Assembly: GCA_013540605.1 (NCBI GenBank)
Contig: JABVCK010000008.1
Location: 1-64,000, forward strand
Length of the DNA: 64,000 nt
Source of the DNA: Bacillota bacterium
GTDB taxonomy: Bacteria; Bacillota; Clostridia; Ch29
Reading direction: 5' to 3'
The notes beneath the pieces were generated by a model that saw only the letters and a list, made by a program, of their open reading frames with translations, made no database searches and was not told the DNA's origin. Below, one piece after another: positions 8,235 through 17,121 of the stretch; the stretch's first letter is position 1; every line of letters begins with the position of its first letter. Position numbers and translations under genes: made by a program.

Positions 8235-9143
8235 ATGAGCAATGTTTCCGGCAATATTTTTCAAATCCAGCGTTGGTCTATTCACGACGGCGAGGGAATA
8301 AGAAGCACTGTTTTCCTGAAAGGTTGTCCGCTGCGGTGCAAGTGGTGTGCAAATCCCGAGTCCTGGAACAACGCCCCTGAAGTGTTGTTTTTCCGGGAGC
8401 GATGCAGTGGCTGCGGGCGCTGTGTCCAGGTCTGCAGCACGGGCGCCATTGAAACGGAGAACGGGACCATAAACGGCTTTGCGCGGGAAAGGTGCGGTGG
8501 TTGCTTCGAATGTTGTACAGTGTGCCCTACGGGCGCCAGAAAGAAAATCGGCTCTACGGTAACCGTCGAAGACGTTTTAAAAGTGATCAAGAGGGACGCA
8601 ATTTTCTATCGGGAATCCGGAGGAGGAGTCACTTTCTCCGGCGGGGAGCCGTTTGTTCAACCGGAGTTTTTACGGCAGCTTGTGGCTTCCTGCAGCCGGC
8701 TTGGCCTTGATACCGCCGTGGAAACCTGTGCCTGCTTTGATTGGGACCGGGTAAAAGACATTTTTGAGCTTTTGGATTGCGTTTTTGTGGATATCAAGCA
8801 TATGGACGACCAAGTCCACAAGGAGCTGACAGGGGTCGGCAACCTCAGGATTCTGGAAAACATAGCTTCGATATCCCGGGTGCATCCCAAGACGATAGTT
8901 CGCGTCCCGCTTATCGAGGGTGTCAACGCCGGTGAGCAAAATATTAGAAAAATGTGTGAGTTTCTCCGGCAGAATACACGCGTGGAAGGCGTAGAGATGC
9001 TTCCATACCATGATTTCGGCGTGTCAAAATACAAGGCTGTCGGTGTTGAAGGGCAGACCTTCACAGCGCCCGATGCAGACAAAATTGAGAATATAAAAAA
9101 AATTATATTGGACTATGGCATCAGCGTTTTAGACTTCAAGTAG
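8235..9143 (+). CDS. Glycyl radical enzyme activating enzyme (radical SAM)
   Basis: This 302-residue protein carries the radical SAM motif CPLRCKWC near residue 32 (Cx3Cx2C) and two ferredoxin-type 4Fe-4S motifs inserted after it (CSGCGRCVQVC and CGGCFECCTVC). That is the layout of activases for glycerol dehydratase-, HPAD- and benzylsuccinate-type enzymes rather than of PflA. It reduces S-adenosylmethionine to generate the glycyl radical on the enzyme encoded 16 bases upstream. ATG 8235 has GGTGA at 8224-8228; a TTG at 8229 is the alternative start. Its last 8 bases overlap the end of the convergent ABC permease gene. Confidence 0.92.
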   Translation: MSNVSGNIFQIQRWSIHDGEGIRSTVFLKGCPLRCKWCANPESWNNAPEVLFFRERCSGCGRCVQVCSTGAIETENGTINGFARERCGGCFECCTVCPTGARKKIGSTVTVEDVLKVIKRDAIFYRESGGGVTFSGGEPFVQPEFLRQLVASCSRLGLDTAVETCACFDWDRVKDIFELLDCVFVDIKHMDDQVHKELTGVGNLRILENIASISRVHPKTIVRVPLIEGVNAGEQNIRKMCEFLRQNTRVEGVEMLPYHDFGVSKYKAVGVEGQTFTAPDADKIENIKKIILDYGISVLDFK

Positions 9144-10329
9144 GCGCGCTCTCGCTCACCTGCAGGGCGGTACCCATGAAGAGTACCCCCATCATCATAA
9201 GGACCGCTGAAGGCAGGTACACGGCGCTCATGCCCTGGTTGTATATTATGATGTCCTTCAGCGCGTTCATCGCCCATCCCTGGGGCACAATCTTCGAAGC
9301 CGCCAGCAGCAGTTTTGAGTCGACTATCTCCAGAGGCCAATAACAGCCTCCGATCATGCTGGAGCTCACAAGCAGCACAGGCGCTATTACCTGAAGCTGG
9401 TGGCTGGTCCTGACCACAGACGACATGAGCAGGCCGAGGGACACCGTGCAGAACGTATAAGCAAACAATACCATTATCACTCCCAGGATGTTATTAAGCC
9501 AGTTAACTCCTAATACCCCGTACCCGATCAGGATCATTATGAACATCTGGGCCATCCCCAGGATGCAGGCAAACACCAGGTTGCCCGAATAGATCCGGAA
9601 CTTTGACAGCGGCGAAACGTTTATCCTATCCCATACCCTGTTCTGCTTCTCTTCCAGAATCTCGCCCACGGCAAATATGAAGGTGAACATGGAAAAGGCA
9701 ATGGTAAACCCTATCGATGTCTGAGTATACATATCATACGAAGCTTCGCTGCCGCCGCTGTTGACCACGCTGCCCGACACAGCCACCGGCAGCCTTTCGT
9801 TCCATTTTTCGCCGGTCAGCTGATAGACCCTTTCCTTCAGCGAAGCCCTTCCCTCGGCGTCCAGTTCCAGGTGCTTTTCCAGGAAAGCAATGGTCCCGTC
9901 CGCAATACTGATATTGTAGTTTATCCTCTGGATGCTTCCAAGCAGTACGCCCTCAAGGGAATACAGGTTGGGGCTTTCCCTGGTGATAAACATCTCCAGG
10001 CCCGGCGTTTTCCCGTCCAGTATACTTTTCTGGAAGCCTTCGGGTATCACCAGCCCCACCTCCGCCGAGTTCTCGGATACCTGCCTCTTAAGCTCTTCCA
10101 TGTCCATAATGGCTATATTATACGTTCCAACGCTTTCAAGCTCCCTGACCAGCGCCAGGGAATACTCCGATTTATCGCTGTCATAGACCGGCAGAAGGAT
10201 TTTTCCATCCCCGTTCCCCATAGCACTCCCAAACACAAACATGAATATAAGGGGCAGGGCAAGAAAAATCAGGTATGGAATATAGTTGCTTTTTAAATTC
10301 AACAGCCTGACATATATTATCTTCAACAT
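9136..10329 (-). CDS. ABC-2 type transporter permease (distal)
   Basis: A 397-residue ABC-2 permease with one N-terminal membrane helix, a large extracytoplasmic domain (about residues 40-210) and five C-terminal helices, beginning near SIGFTIAFSMFTFIFAVGEI. EEKQNRVWDRINVSPLS is the usual cytoplasmic loop of this family. It is the last of four genes (lipoprotein, ATPase, two permeases) on the minus strand, starting 7 bases after the previous stop. It probably forms a heterodimeric exporter with 10337-11665. The 3' end overlaps the activase gene tail to tail, so the two operons must terminate within each other. Confidence 0.88.
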   Translation of the reverse strand: MLKIIYVRLLNLKSNYIPYLIFLALPLIFMFVFGSAMGNGDGKILLPVYDSDKSEYSLALVRELESVGTYNIAIMDMEELKRQVSENSAEVGLVIPEGFQKSILDGKTPGLEMFITRESPNLYSLEGVLLGSIQRINYNISIADGTIAFLEKHLELDAEGRASLKERVYQLTGEKWNERLPVAVSGSVVNSGGSEASYDMYTQTSIGFTIAFSMFTFIFAVGEILEEKQNRVWDRINVSPLSKFRIYSGNLVFACILGMAQMFIMILIGYGVLGVNWLNNILGVIMVLFAYTFCTVSLGLLMSSVVRTSHQLQVIAPVLLVSSSMIGGCYWPLEIVDSKLLLAASKIVPQGWAMNALKDIIIYNQGMSAVYLPSAVLMMMGVLFMGTALQVSESAPT

Positions 10330-10336
10330 CAGTCAC

Positions 10337-11665
10337 TCACTCCCTGACACCGCTGGCTATATACGTTCCGGCGGTAAAGCATACCGCTGTCACCACAGCC
10401 AGGGTTGATAAAACTCCCGCAATATCCGACAGTTGGTATCCCCTCATGAGCTTGAGGTAGCCCTCCAACGCCGCTCCATTGACCGTCATGCCGCCTATTG
10501 CCTTCATTATGGGCACGCTGCCTACCGGGAAGAAACTCCCCCCGACAAGGGCCGAGAACTGTATGAATACCGCCTGGAAAACTAGGGACGCTCTATTGTC
10601 CTTAAGCCGGAGGTTTATGGAGGACAGCAGCACCGACAAACCCCCTATTGCAACCGCCAGCAGCATAGTCAGAGGCATCACCCCGGACGGAGGCCCCCAT
10701 TCTATCCTGAAAGCAAGCTTGCTGTACAGCATCAGTATGGTCACCTGTATAAGGGTAAACAGGGTTGTGGATATGAACCTTGAGGCAAATATCCTGAACA
10801 GCCCGGCATTGGCCAGCAGAACCCTGCTGTACGTGCTATTTCTGACCTCGTCTATCGCATAGTGAGCGCCGTCCGATGCGGCGTACAGGATAAACATGAC
10901 CGCCATGCCCACCGCATAGTACTGGAAGGACGAGATGGGCTTTCTGCCCTCTTCGGTTGTTCTGCGGAAATCAATCTCCCTGACCCTGACATTAAATATA
11001 TCCCTGGTAATGCTTTCGAGGCCTTCATACGCCTTTTCTCCCACGTTGTTTTCTATTGCCGCTTCCAGCAGCGTGTTTTTTGCAATTATACCCGCTGCCA
11101 GAGCGTCGGTGAAGCCCCTGAGTATTCCCTCCACCATACCGCCCTTCAAAGTATAATTGGGATGCTTTATAACCTCGATCTCCACCGGATTTTTAAACGG
11201 CATTGCCAGATTTAAAAAGGTATTGTACAGGAATTTTTCCGGGATGACGACAACCGCTGTGATCTCTCCCCTTTCGAGCGCTTGGATGGCTTTGTCCCTG
11301 TCCATTATCTCATAGGTCAGGAATTTCTTAACCTCGCTGTTGCCCAGAACCTCCGTGTAGAGTATATCCTGGAAGTCGGTCTCCGGGACAAGGTCCAGTA
11401 TTTCGTCCCTCAGTTCTTCCTTTATCAGTCCCCTTGCCGCAGCGTCTTCGATTGCTTTCTTTATCCTTGCCATGTCTTCCTGCCGGCTGCCCATCTCCAC
11501 AACGGCGATTTTGGCCTCGCCTATCGAAGCGCTTCCACCCATCACACCGCTGAAGGCAAAGCCGAGGATAGTCGTGAGCACCGCCGGCATGAGCAGGGTT
11601 ATAACCAGCGATTTCCTATCCTTCAAACTCACCATCAGGTCTTTCCATATTATCGATAATAGCAC
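10337..11665 (-). CDS. ABC-2 type transporter permease (proximal)
   Basis: A 442-residue ABC-2 permease with the same plan as its neighbour: N-terminal helix (SLVITLLMPAVLTTILGFAF), a long extracytoplasmic domain of about 200 residues, and a C-terminal bundle of membrane helices. The start is GTG at 11665, with GGTGGTGAG just ahead; 12 bases separate it from the ATPase stop. The two unequal permeases indicate a heterodimeric channel. Exported substrate (drug, lipid or peptide) cannot be told. Confidence 0.87.
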   Translation of the reverse strand: MLLSIIWKDLMVSLKDRKSLVITLLMPAVLTTILGFAFSGVMGGSASIGEAKIAVVEMGSRQEDMARIKKAIEDAAARGLIKEELRDEILDLVPETDFQDILYTEVLGNSEVKKFLTYEIMDRDKAIQALERGEITAVVVIPEKFLYNTFLNLAMPFKNPVEIEVIKHPNYTLKGGMVEGILRGFTDALAAGIIAKNTLLEAAIENNVGEKAYEGLESITRDIFNVRVREIDFRRTTEEGRKPISSFQYYAVGMAVMFILYAASDGAHYAIDEVRNSTYSRVLLANAGLFRIFASRFISTTLFTLIQVTILMLYSKLAFRIEWGPPSGVMPLTMLLAVAIGGLSVLLSSINLRLKDNRASLVFQAVFIQFSALVGGSFFPVGSVPIMKAIGGMTVNGAALEGYLKLMRGYQLSDIAGVLSTLAVVTAVCFTAGTYIASGVRE

Positions 11666-11677
11666 AGCTCACCACCC

Positions 11678-12610
11678 CTAATCCCTGAGGCCGCGCCCTG
11701 TAAGATATAGGAATACATCTTCAAGGGTGGGTACCTTTATCTGTATTGATTTGAGATTCACGCCGTTTTCCAGCGCTGCCTCAAATATACGGGACAGGAT
11801 GCCTGAGTTCTTGTTTGATATTATCGTGATGCGGTCCCCATTCTCATCGACGTGCTTAACATCGATGAGACCCTTAAGCTTCGCGGTAAACCGCTCGTCG
11901 GCTCTGTCAACCTGCATTTCAATTGTTTCGTCCTTGCTGATCAATGCCTTCAGTTCTTCCTTTGTTCCCGACGCAATTATCCTGCCGTGGTCCATGACAT
12001 AAATCCTGTCGCAGAGAAACTCGACTTCCTCCATATAATGGCTGGTGTATATTATAGTAATACCCTTGGAGTTAAGCTGTTTCACAGTTTCCAGTATGTG
12101 ATTCCTGGACTGGGGGTCTATGCCGACCGTCGGCTCATCCATTATTAGAATCTCCGGGTGGTGAAGCAGCGCCGCGCCTATGTTGACCCTTCTCTTCATA
12201 CCGCCTGAATAGTGCTTAATCCTGTCCCTCGCTCTGCCATTCAGGCCCAGCAGATCAAGCACCTCTTCAATCCGACCGTCGAGCTCCTCACCTCTAAGGC
12301 GGTACAGCCTGCCGAAAAACTTCAAATTCTCAAGGGCGGAGAGGTCAGGATACAGCGCCACATCCTGGGGTACTATCCCCAGCGTCTTCCTTATAACCCC
12401 AGGGTCCTTGCTTATATCCGTACCCTTAAAGCATATCTTTCCCCCGTCGGGCTTTATCAGGGAGGACAGCATTGATATGGTTGTTGATTTCCCTGCGCCG
12501 TTGGGACCAAGTATCCCAAGGATCTCTCCTTCCCGTACCTCTATATCTATATCATCAACCGCTTTGACCTTCTTGTAGTATTTCTTTAAGTTGCTTGCCT
12601 GTATAAGCAT
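11678..12610 (-). CDS. ABC transporter ATP-binding protein (exporter type)
   Basis: A 310-residue ATPase with Walker A GPNGAGKST near residue 36, signature YSGGMKRR, Walker B ILIMDEP and the H-loop TSH. The extra C-terminal 80 residues are typical of DrrA/NatA-like exporters. Its ATG overlaps the TAA of the lipoprotein gene by one base, which implies translational coupling. It powers the two ABC-2 permeases encoded downstream. Confidence 0.93.
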   Translation of the reverse strand: MLIQASNLKKYYKKVKAVDDIDIEVREGEILGILGPNGAGKSTTISMLSSLIKPDGGKICFKGTDISKDPGVIRKTLGIVPQDVALYPDLSALENLKFFGRLYRLRGEELDGRIEEVLDLLGLNGRARDRIKHYSGGMKRRVNIGAALLHHPEILIMDEPTVGIDPQSRNHILETVKQLNSKGITIIYTSHYMEEVEFLCDRIYVMDHGRIIASGTKEELKALISKDETIEMQVDRADERFTAKLKGLIDVKHVDENGDRITIISNKNSGILSRIFEAALENGVNLKSIQIKVPTLEDVFLYLTGRGLRD

Positions 12611-13620
12611 TACTTTTCCGCTCCCTTCATTCCGTCAAAGACCCCGGGATACTCATCCGAAAGCTGCTTAAGGGTGATGCTGTTTTCTTCATTGACCTCC
12701 GGAAAATAGATCTTCGGCTCCTTGTTCAGGTCCCACCTCTTTATCCTCATCGAAAAGGAATAGTGGTTCGGCATTCCCGGTTCAGTGAAATGAAAGGTGA
12801 TGTCCATGCTGACCGTCTCGTCTATTACGTAGTTATCCCTGTCGATATAGGCGACCTGTGTGAAATTGTTAACCGTTGCCTGGTCCAGTATGCTGATATT
12901 CTGCCTTAACATTTCTTCAACGGTGAACCCGTGAAACTCACCGGACTGCCCTTCCATGATGTTCTTCATCCCGTTTATCAGCTGCTCATCCTTCATGAAA
13001 ACATCCATAGATTTCTTGATCGCGGGCTTCAACTGTTCATCCGTCAGCTTCACCACGAATTTCTTGGCCTTGACGCTTCCCTCCGGCGTTTCCATGACTA
13101 TATCCTCTAATGCCGAAACGTTTTCATCGCTATACAGCGCCGTCCATATCCTGTTCAACTGCTCCAGGCTGTTGTCCGACAGCTTAGGTATATCCTCCTT
13201 GTCAAACTTGCCGGTGTTCAGGTGGATGAGTTCCTCTCCCTGTACCACCACGATTTTCGGTATAAGGGGTGTGATTACATATCCAACCTTCCCCCTGGTA
13301 TACAGTTTTCCGTCTATACCCATCTCGCCGGTCTGCAGAAATACTTTCTTCAGGCCTTCCTCCTTTTTCCTGTTGAATTCGTCATTCAGTTCCAGGTTAA
13401 ACTTCTCAAACAGGCCAAGGAACTTTTTAGCCTCTTCAGGAAGACCCTCCTTGTTGAAATCCATATTCATCGAAATCTCCATGGATAATTTGCCCATCTC
13501 AACCTTTCCGGTTTTCTCATTGGCTTCCATAAAAACTTCATAGTCCGACTTGCGGGTGCAGGATGCAGCAGCTGTTATTATCAATACTGCAGCCAGAATG
13601 CAAAATACCGCTCTTTTCAT
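12610..13620 (-). CDS. Lipoprotein of the ABC exporter operon
   Basis: A 336-residue protein with an N-terminal signal sequence and lipobox-like AASC (cysteine at about residue 21). The rest is soluble and beta-rich with amphipathic helices, resembling LolA/LppX-like lipoproteins in general character; I cannot name a family. The true start is ATG 13620 with AAAGGAGG at good spacing. The frame stays open for 65 more codons upstream, but that part is the heptamer array and is not protein. First gene of the ABC unit; it may sense or deliver the exporter's substrate at the outer face of the membrane. Confidence 0.75.
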   Translation of the reverse strand: MKRAVFCILAAVLIITAAASCTRKSDYEVFMEANEKTGKVEMGKLSMEISMNMDFNKEGLPEEAKKFLGLFEKFNLELNDEFNRKKEEGLKKVFLQTGEMGIDGKLYTRGKVGYVITPLIPKIVVVQGEELIHLNTGKFDKEDIPKLSDNSLEQLNRIWTALYSDENVSALEDIVMETPEGSVKAKKFVVKLTDEQLKPAIKKSMDVFMKDEQLINGMKNIMEGQSGEFHGFTVEEMLRQNISILDQATVNNFTQVAYIDRDNYVIDETVSMDITFHFTEPGMPNHYSFSMRIKRWDLNKEPKIYFPEVNEENSITLKQLSDEYPGVFDGMKGAEK

Positions 13621-13637
13621 AAAAATATCCTCCTTTA

Positions 13638-13817
13638 GATCGCAGGTGCTAGGTGCTAGATCACAGATCACAGGTGCTAGATCGCAGTTCACAGATCGCA
13701 GTTCACAGATCACAGGTTTTTGGGCAAATCTTATAGGTTTTTCCCCATAAGCACTTCCCTGACGTCTGTGATCTGTCATCTGGCCACTGGTCACTAGCCA
13801 CTGGACACTGGACACTG
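13638..13817. repeat. Degenerate heptamer array 1
   Basis: Positions 13638-13721 divide into twelve 7-bp words in register (GATCGCA, GGTGCTA, GATCACA, GTTCACA and the like). After a 40-bp spacer, 13762-13817 divide into eight more (such as GCCACTG and GACACTG). Read on the minus strand the array runs from CAG-starting words to words ending ATCT or ACCT, the same order as in the other three arrays. It fills the gap between the response regulator and the lipoprotein gene and stops 18 bases short of the latter's start codon. Confidence 0.85.
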
Positions 13818-13896
13818 CTAACTCTATTGTAATCCTTGGGAGGAAGGTATACTTCTGTTTAAAGTAATGTTTTGCACAGATTCACTATGCCAAAAG

Positions 13897-14541
13897 TCAT
13901 ATGAGGCGGTTTTTCACGGCAAAAATGGCCAGCTGCGTCCTGTCCCTGAGTTCCAGTTTGACAAGGATATTTGAAATGTGGTTTTTTGCCGTGCCCTCGG
14001 TAATAAACAATTCGTCCGCTATTTCCCTGTTATTCTTCCCTTGCCCGACCAGCTGTACGATATCCCTTTCCCTTTCGGTCAAGCTGCCTATTCTTGGGTC
14101 CTTTTCGCCCTCGCAGCCGTTCAGTTCCCTCAGCCGGTCAACCACCCTTGCAGCAACGCGCGGCTGTATCTGTGCGCCTCCCCCATGAACATTCCTTATC
14201 GCTTCTATGATGCTGTCCGGGCTTGCATCCTTCAGCAGGTACCCCGATGCGCCGTTCTTCAGTCCTTCGAAAATAAACTCGTCCTCATCGAAGGTAGTAA
14301 GTATGATAACCTTGGTATTTGGAAAATCCCTCTTTATTCTGCGGGTAGCCTCCACACCGTCCATAACCGGCATCTTGATGTCCATAAGAATAACATCTAC
14401 GGCATGGGCCTCGCACAGCCTATACCCCTCCGTTCCGTTGCTGCCCTCTCCCGCTATTTCCATATCCTCCTGGGTTGACAAAATCATTTTCATACCCTGT
14501 CTTAGAATCTCCTGGTCATCCACGATAGCTACTCTTATCAT
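13897..14541 (-). CDS. NarL/LuxR-family response regulator
   Basis: This 214-residue protein has an N-terminal receiver domain (acidic pair DDQE, phosphoacceptor in VILMDIKMPVMDG near residue 54, conserved threonine in ILTTFDE, lysine in LLKDAS). A LuxR-type helix-turn-helix lies at the C-terminus (LTEREREIV-like LTERERDIVQLVGQGKNNREIA). The ATG has GAGGAGG at good spacing and lies 4 bases after the kinase stop. It is the partner of the kinase at 14545 and probably controls the neighbouring ABC exporter operon, the usual arrangement for this class. Confidence 0.93.
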   Translation of the reverse strand: MIRVAIVDDQEILRQGMKMILSTQEDMEIAGEGSNGTEGYRLCEAHAVDVILMDIKMPVMDGVEATRRIKRDFPNTKVIILTTFDEDEFIFEGLKNGASGYLLKDASPDSIIEAIRNVHGGGAQIQPRVAARVVDRLRELNGCEGEKDPRIGSLTERERDIVQLVGQGKNNREIADELFITEGTAKNHISNILVKLELRDRTQLAIFAVKNRLI

Positions 14542-14544
14542 TTA

Positions 14545-15675
14545 TTACCGCCTCCTCGTATGGAACTGGCCCGAAACAGTAAAACCGTTGCCGGAACTTG
14601 TCCGGAGCGTCCCGCCCAATTCCTCGATTCTTCTCCTCATATTGATTATGCCGAAACCTTCACCGTATTCTCCGCCTTTCCCATTGTCCTTTATACTGAA
14701 CGTTATTGTGTCGCCATCCCTTTTCACCTCTATCGTGATTCGGCTTGCGTTGCCGTGACGCGCGGCATTCGTTATGGATTCCTGGATAACCCTGAACAGT
14801 GCTTCGTTCTCTTCCGGCGCAAGGTCGGTTTGAGAAATATCCGTTACCACATCGATGCCCGTATCCCTTCTGAACCTGTCCACCATGCTCAGTATGCCGC
14901 CTATACCGTAATGCTCGCTTCCCTTAAGGGCCTTCAGCGCATGGCGTGTCCCCGCCAGAGCATCCCTCGCGCCCTGGGCGCACCTTTCCAACAGCTCCTC
15001 AGCCTTATCCGGTTCAGCACCTGAACAGCGTTTAGCCATCTCTATCTGCATGATTAGTGAAGTCAACCGGTGTCCCAGGGTATCGTGCATATCCCGGGCG
15101 ATCCTGTTTCTCTCTTCCAAAACCGCAGCCTTTTCCTTTTCCTTTGAAAGCTCCTCGAGCTTATGGTAGGCTTCCACCAGTTCTCTGTACAGCGCCTGGC
15201 TCCTGTTCCGCTCCTCCTGCTGGAGCTTCCCGAAGTTTATCAGGGTGACCAAAAATGCCAGAGCAAACACGTTGAACAATAGCTGCGAAATCAGAGAAGC
15301 ACTTATGCCGAAGCGCATGGCCAGAAGGAACTTTGATATGGCCGTCAGCGATACGGCAAGGGAAACGATGTTCCCTCTCCTTCTGTCCAGCATAACCCCT
15401 GCCTCCACTATCGTTGAAACATACAGTATGTGAAAAAAGTAGTTTACCAGATATTTCGATTGATATTCAAGAAAATAGACAAGAATAATATCTACCGCGT
15501 ACAGCCAGTGCCGGCCCTTGTGTATCCTGAGCCGCACAAGCCCCCAGGCCAAAAATACGGTGAAACAGGTCACAAGCAGGGTGGTCCTTTCCGGCGAAGC
15601 GCTCTCAAAGGAGAGGGCCAGCAGGAATACCACGAGGTTCAGAAACGGTTTTAGAATATAAAGATAGTGCTTCAT
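14545..15675 (-). CDS. NarL-type sensor histidine kinase (HisKA_3)
   Basis: About 376 residues. Five or six N-terminal hydrophobic segments form the membrane sensor; a coiled-coil stretch rich in E and K follows, then the HisKA_3 H-box ARDMHDTLGHRLTS and the HATPase N, G1 and G2 boxes (ESITNAARHG, KDNGKGG, GFGIINMRRR). ATG 15675 is preferred over 15696, as AAAGGGGA stands upstream of the former and nothing upstream of the latter. Start choice remains uncertain. Signals are probably detected in or at the membrane because there is no extracytoplasmic loop of size. Confidence 0.9.
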   Translation of the reverse strand: MKHYLYILKPFLNLVVFLLALSFESASPERTTLLVTCFTVFLAWGLVRLRIHKGRHWLYAVDIILVYFLEYQSKYLVNYFFHILYVSTIVEAGVMLDRRRGNIVSLAVSLTAISKFLLAMRFGISASLISQLLFNVFALAFLVTLINFGKLQQEERNRSQALYRELVEAYHKLEELSKEKEKAAVLEERNRIARDMHDTLGHRLTSLIMQIEMAKRCSGAEPDKAEELLERCAQGARDALAGTRHALKALKGSEHYGIGGILSMVDRFRRDTGIDVVTDISQTDLAPEENEALFRVIQESITNAARHGNASRITIEVKRDGDTITFSIKDNGKGGEYGEGFGIINMRRRIEELGGTLRTSSGNGFTVSGQFHTRRR

Positions 15676-15833
15676 AATAGCAATGTCCCCTTTCATTAAT
15701 CATACTATTCTACAAATATTCCGCTTCCCCTTCCTTGTCAATCTACCGCAATTAGCTCTCCGGGACATGCAAGAAGTAAGACCAGGTGAATATATATTTA
15801 GTATACTCTTAGTCAGAGGTAGTGGGAATAATA

Positions 15834-16589
15834 ATGGGCAAACGCACATTAATACTGACCTTAAAAATGGATAGAGAAATAATAATGCTTGTATGCGCTG
15901 TATTGCTGGCCGGTTCATTGATAATAGCTCTAATGCCCGACAGCGCAGGTGTAGGGGTGTGTGCAATGGGTCGGCATATTCTATCCGGATTTTCTGTAGC
16001 CATAGATCCGGGGCACGGCGGCATAGATGGCGGTGCCCATGACAACAGGGGTTTGATGGAGAAGGATATCAACCTGGATGTATCGCTCAAGCTGAAGAGA
16101 TACCTGGAAGGGATGAACGCAAGGGTTATTATGACAAGGGAAAGGGATACTTCCCTCGAAGATAAAAGTGACTTGAATTCATCAAGATACAGGAAAGACC
16201 TGGATGCAAGGAAGGATATAATAAACAGGAGCAATGCCGATGTATTCGTCAGCATCCACGTTAACGCAAGCCCCGGTTACCCTGCAACCAGGGGCGCGAT
16301 AGTGTTTTATGACCCTGCCTCGGAATATGGCAAGCTTCTGGCAGGGAGAATTGCCCGTTCCATTGACAGCATTGTTTATAAGGACTATCTGAAATCGGAC
16401 ACGCTTAAAACCAAGGTTCGTTGCGATGATTATTATATTCTCAGGGAAACAAAGGTCACCGGAGTAATCGTTGAACTGGGTTTTTTGACAAACCAGCATG
16501 ATAAAGCGCTGCTGCAGGATAAGAGGTTCAAAGAAAGAATTTCCTCGGCTATTGCCGAGGGAATCGCATTGTACCTGACCAGCTACTAG
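15834..16589 (+). CDS. cwlD: N-acetylmuramoyl-L-alanine amidase (CwlD-like)
   Basis: This 251-residue protein has an N-terminal membrane anchor (REIIMLVCAVLLAGSLIIAL) followed by an Amidase_3 domain. Zinc ligands are visible as H in DPGHGG, E in MEKDINLD and H in SIHVNA, and the catalytic glutamate in IVELGFLTN. CwlD-type amidases cleave stem peptides from muramic acid during spore cortex formation. Size and anchor fit CwlD; without synteny a vegetative amidase is also possible. ATG 15834 with GTGGG upstream is preferred over GTG 15822. It is transcribed divergently from the kinase gene. Confidence 0.85.
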   Translation: MGKRTLILTLKMDREIIMLVCAVLLAGSLIIALMPDSAGVGVCAMGRHILSGFSVAIDPGHGGIDGGAHDNRGLMEKDINLDVSLKLKRYLEGMNARVIMTRERDTSLEDKSDLNSSRYRKDLDARKDIINRSNADVFVSIHVNASPGYPATRGAIVFYDPASEYGKLLAGRIARSIDSIVYKDYLKSDTLKTKVRCDDYYILRETKVTGVIVELGFLTNQHDKALLQDKRFKERISSAIAEGIALYLTSY

Positions 16590-16625
16590 CTATGTCGGTG
16601 ACATTCCTCAGTTCAGTTTCTATAA

Positions 16626-16868
16626 TTAGTCTCCTACCTTCCATGCAGGCAGGCGGGCCATCATATTCCGGGCCGCAGCATTGGCCGCCAGTTTATCCAG
16701 GCCCTGTGTCCTAATAATGAAAGCGGTTAAGGAATCCAGCTTTTCCTCGTATGACTGCATCGTTCCGTCAGGCCGTGCACAATGCACGCAGTAATCCTTT
16801 CCAGTATCACCCATAGCAAAATCAGCAGGCTCCTTCATCGGCATTCCACATGCAATACAGATTTTCAT
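16626..16868 (-). CDS. Small zinc-ribbon protein
   Basis: An 80-residue protein with two CxxC-type knuckles, CIACGMP at the start and CVHCARPDG, which fit a putative zinc ribbon. A helical tail follows. Such proteins are widespread in Bacillota and mostly uncharacterised. ATG 16868 is preferred because GAGGAG lies 10 bases upstream; the GTG at 16877 is too close to it. It follows 27 bases behind the ArsR-tail gene and may share a transcript with the TetR regulator. Confidence 0.7.
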   Translation of the reverse strand: MKICIACGMPMKEPADFAMGDTGKDYCVHCARPDGTMQSYEEKLDSLTAFIIRTQGLDKLAANAAARNMMARLPAWKVGD

Positions 16869-16895
16869 TTTTATCACATCTCCTCTTTCTATTTC

Positions 16896-17090
16896 TCACT
16901 CTAAGTTTACACCCAGCTTTGCCAATTCCTCATATCCTTTTTCCGTAACCTTATAAACGGTAGATTTTCCCTCTTCGAGTTCAAACCACCCCAGCTCGAT
17001 AAGCCGTTCAAAAAGCCGGTTGCCCAGCTTTCCCCCAAGATGTCCGTAGCAGCTTCTGGCTGTAGTCTTTCTAACGCCTGATCCTTTCAC
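16896..17090 (-). CDS. Stand-alone domain resembling the C-terminus of ArsR-family regulators
   Basis: The 64-residue product matches the tail commonly found after the winged helix of one ArsR subgroup: ARSCYGHLGGKLGNRL, then a short wing and VTEKGYEELAKLG. In full regulators this corresponds to the pattern AR-C-HLAG-LG and LT--G. No DNA-binding helix-turn-helix precedes it here; the gene upstream is a complete TetR regulator. GTG 17090 has AGAGGAGG in front; ATG 17108 has no SD. It could be a partner of another regulator, or a small protein in its own right. Confidence 0.6.
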   Translation of the reverse strand: MKGSGVRKTTARSCYGHLGGKLGNRLFERLIELGWFELEEGKSTVYKVTEKGYEELAKLGVNLE

Positions 17091-17121
17091 TATGTACCTC
17101 CTCTCCATATAAGGTATTGAA

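Noticed and set aside
13621-13815. 65-codon N-terminal extension of the lipoprotein
   Set aside because: The extension is translated heptamer array with repetitive VICDLAP-like text; the signal peptide and an ideal SD define ATG 13620.
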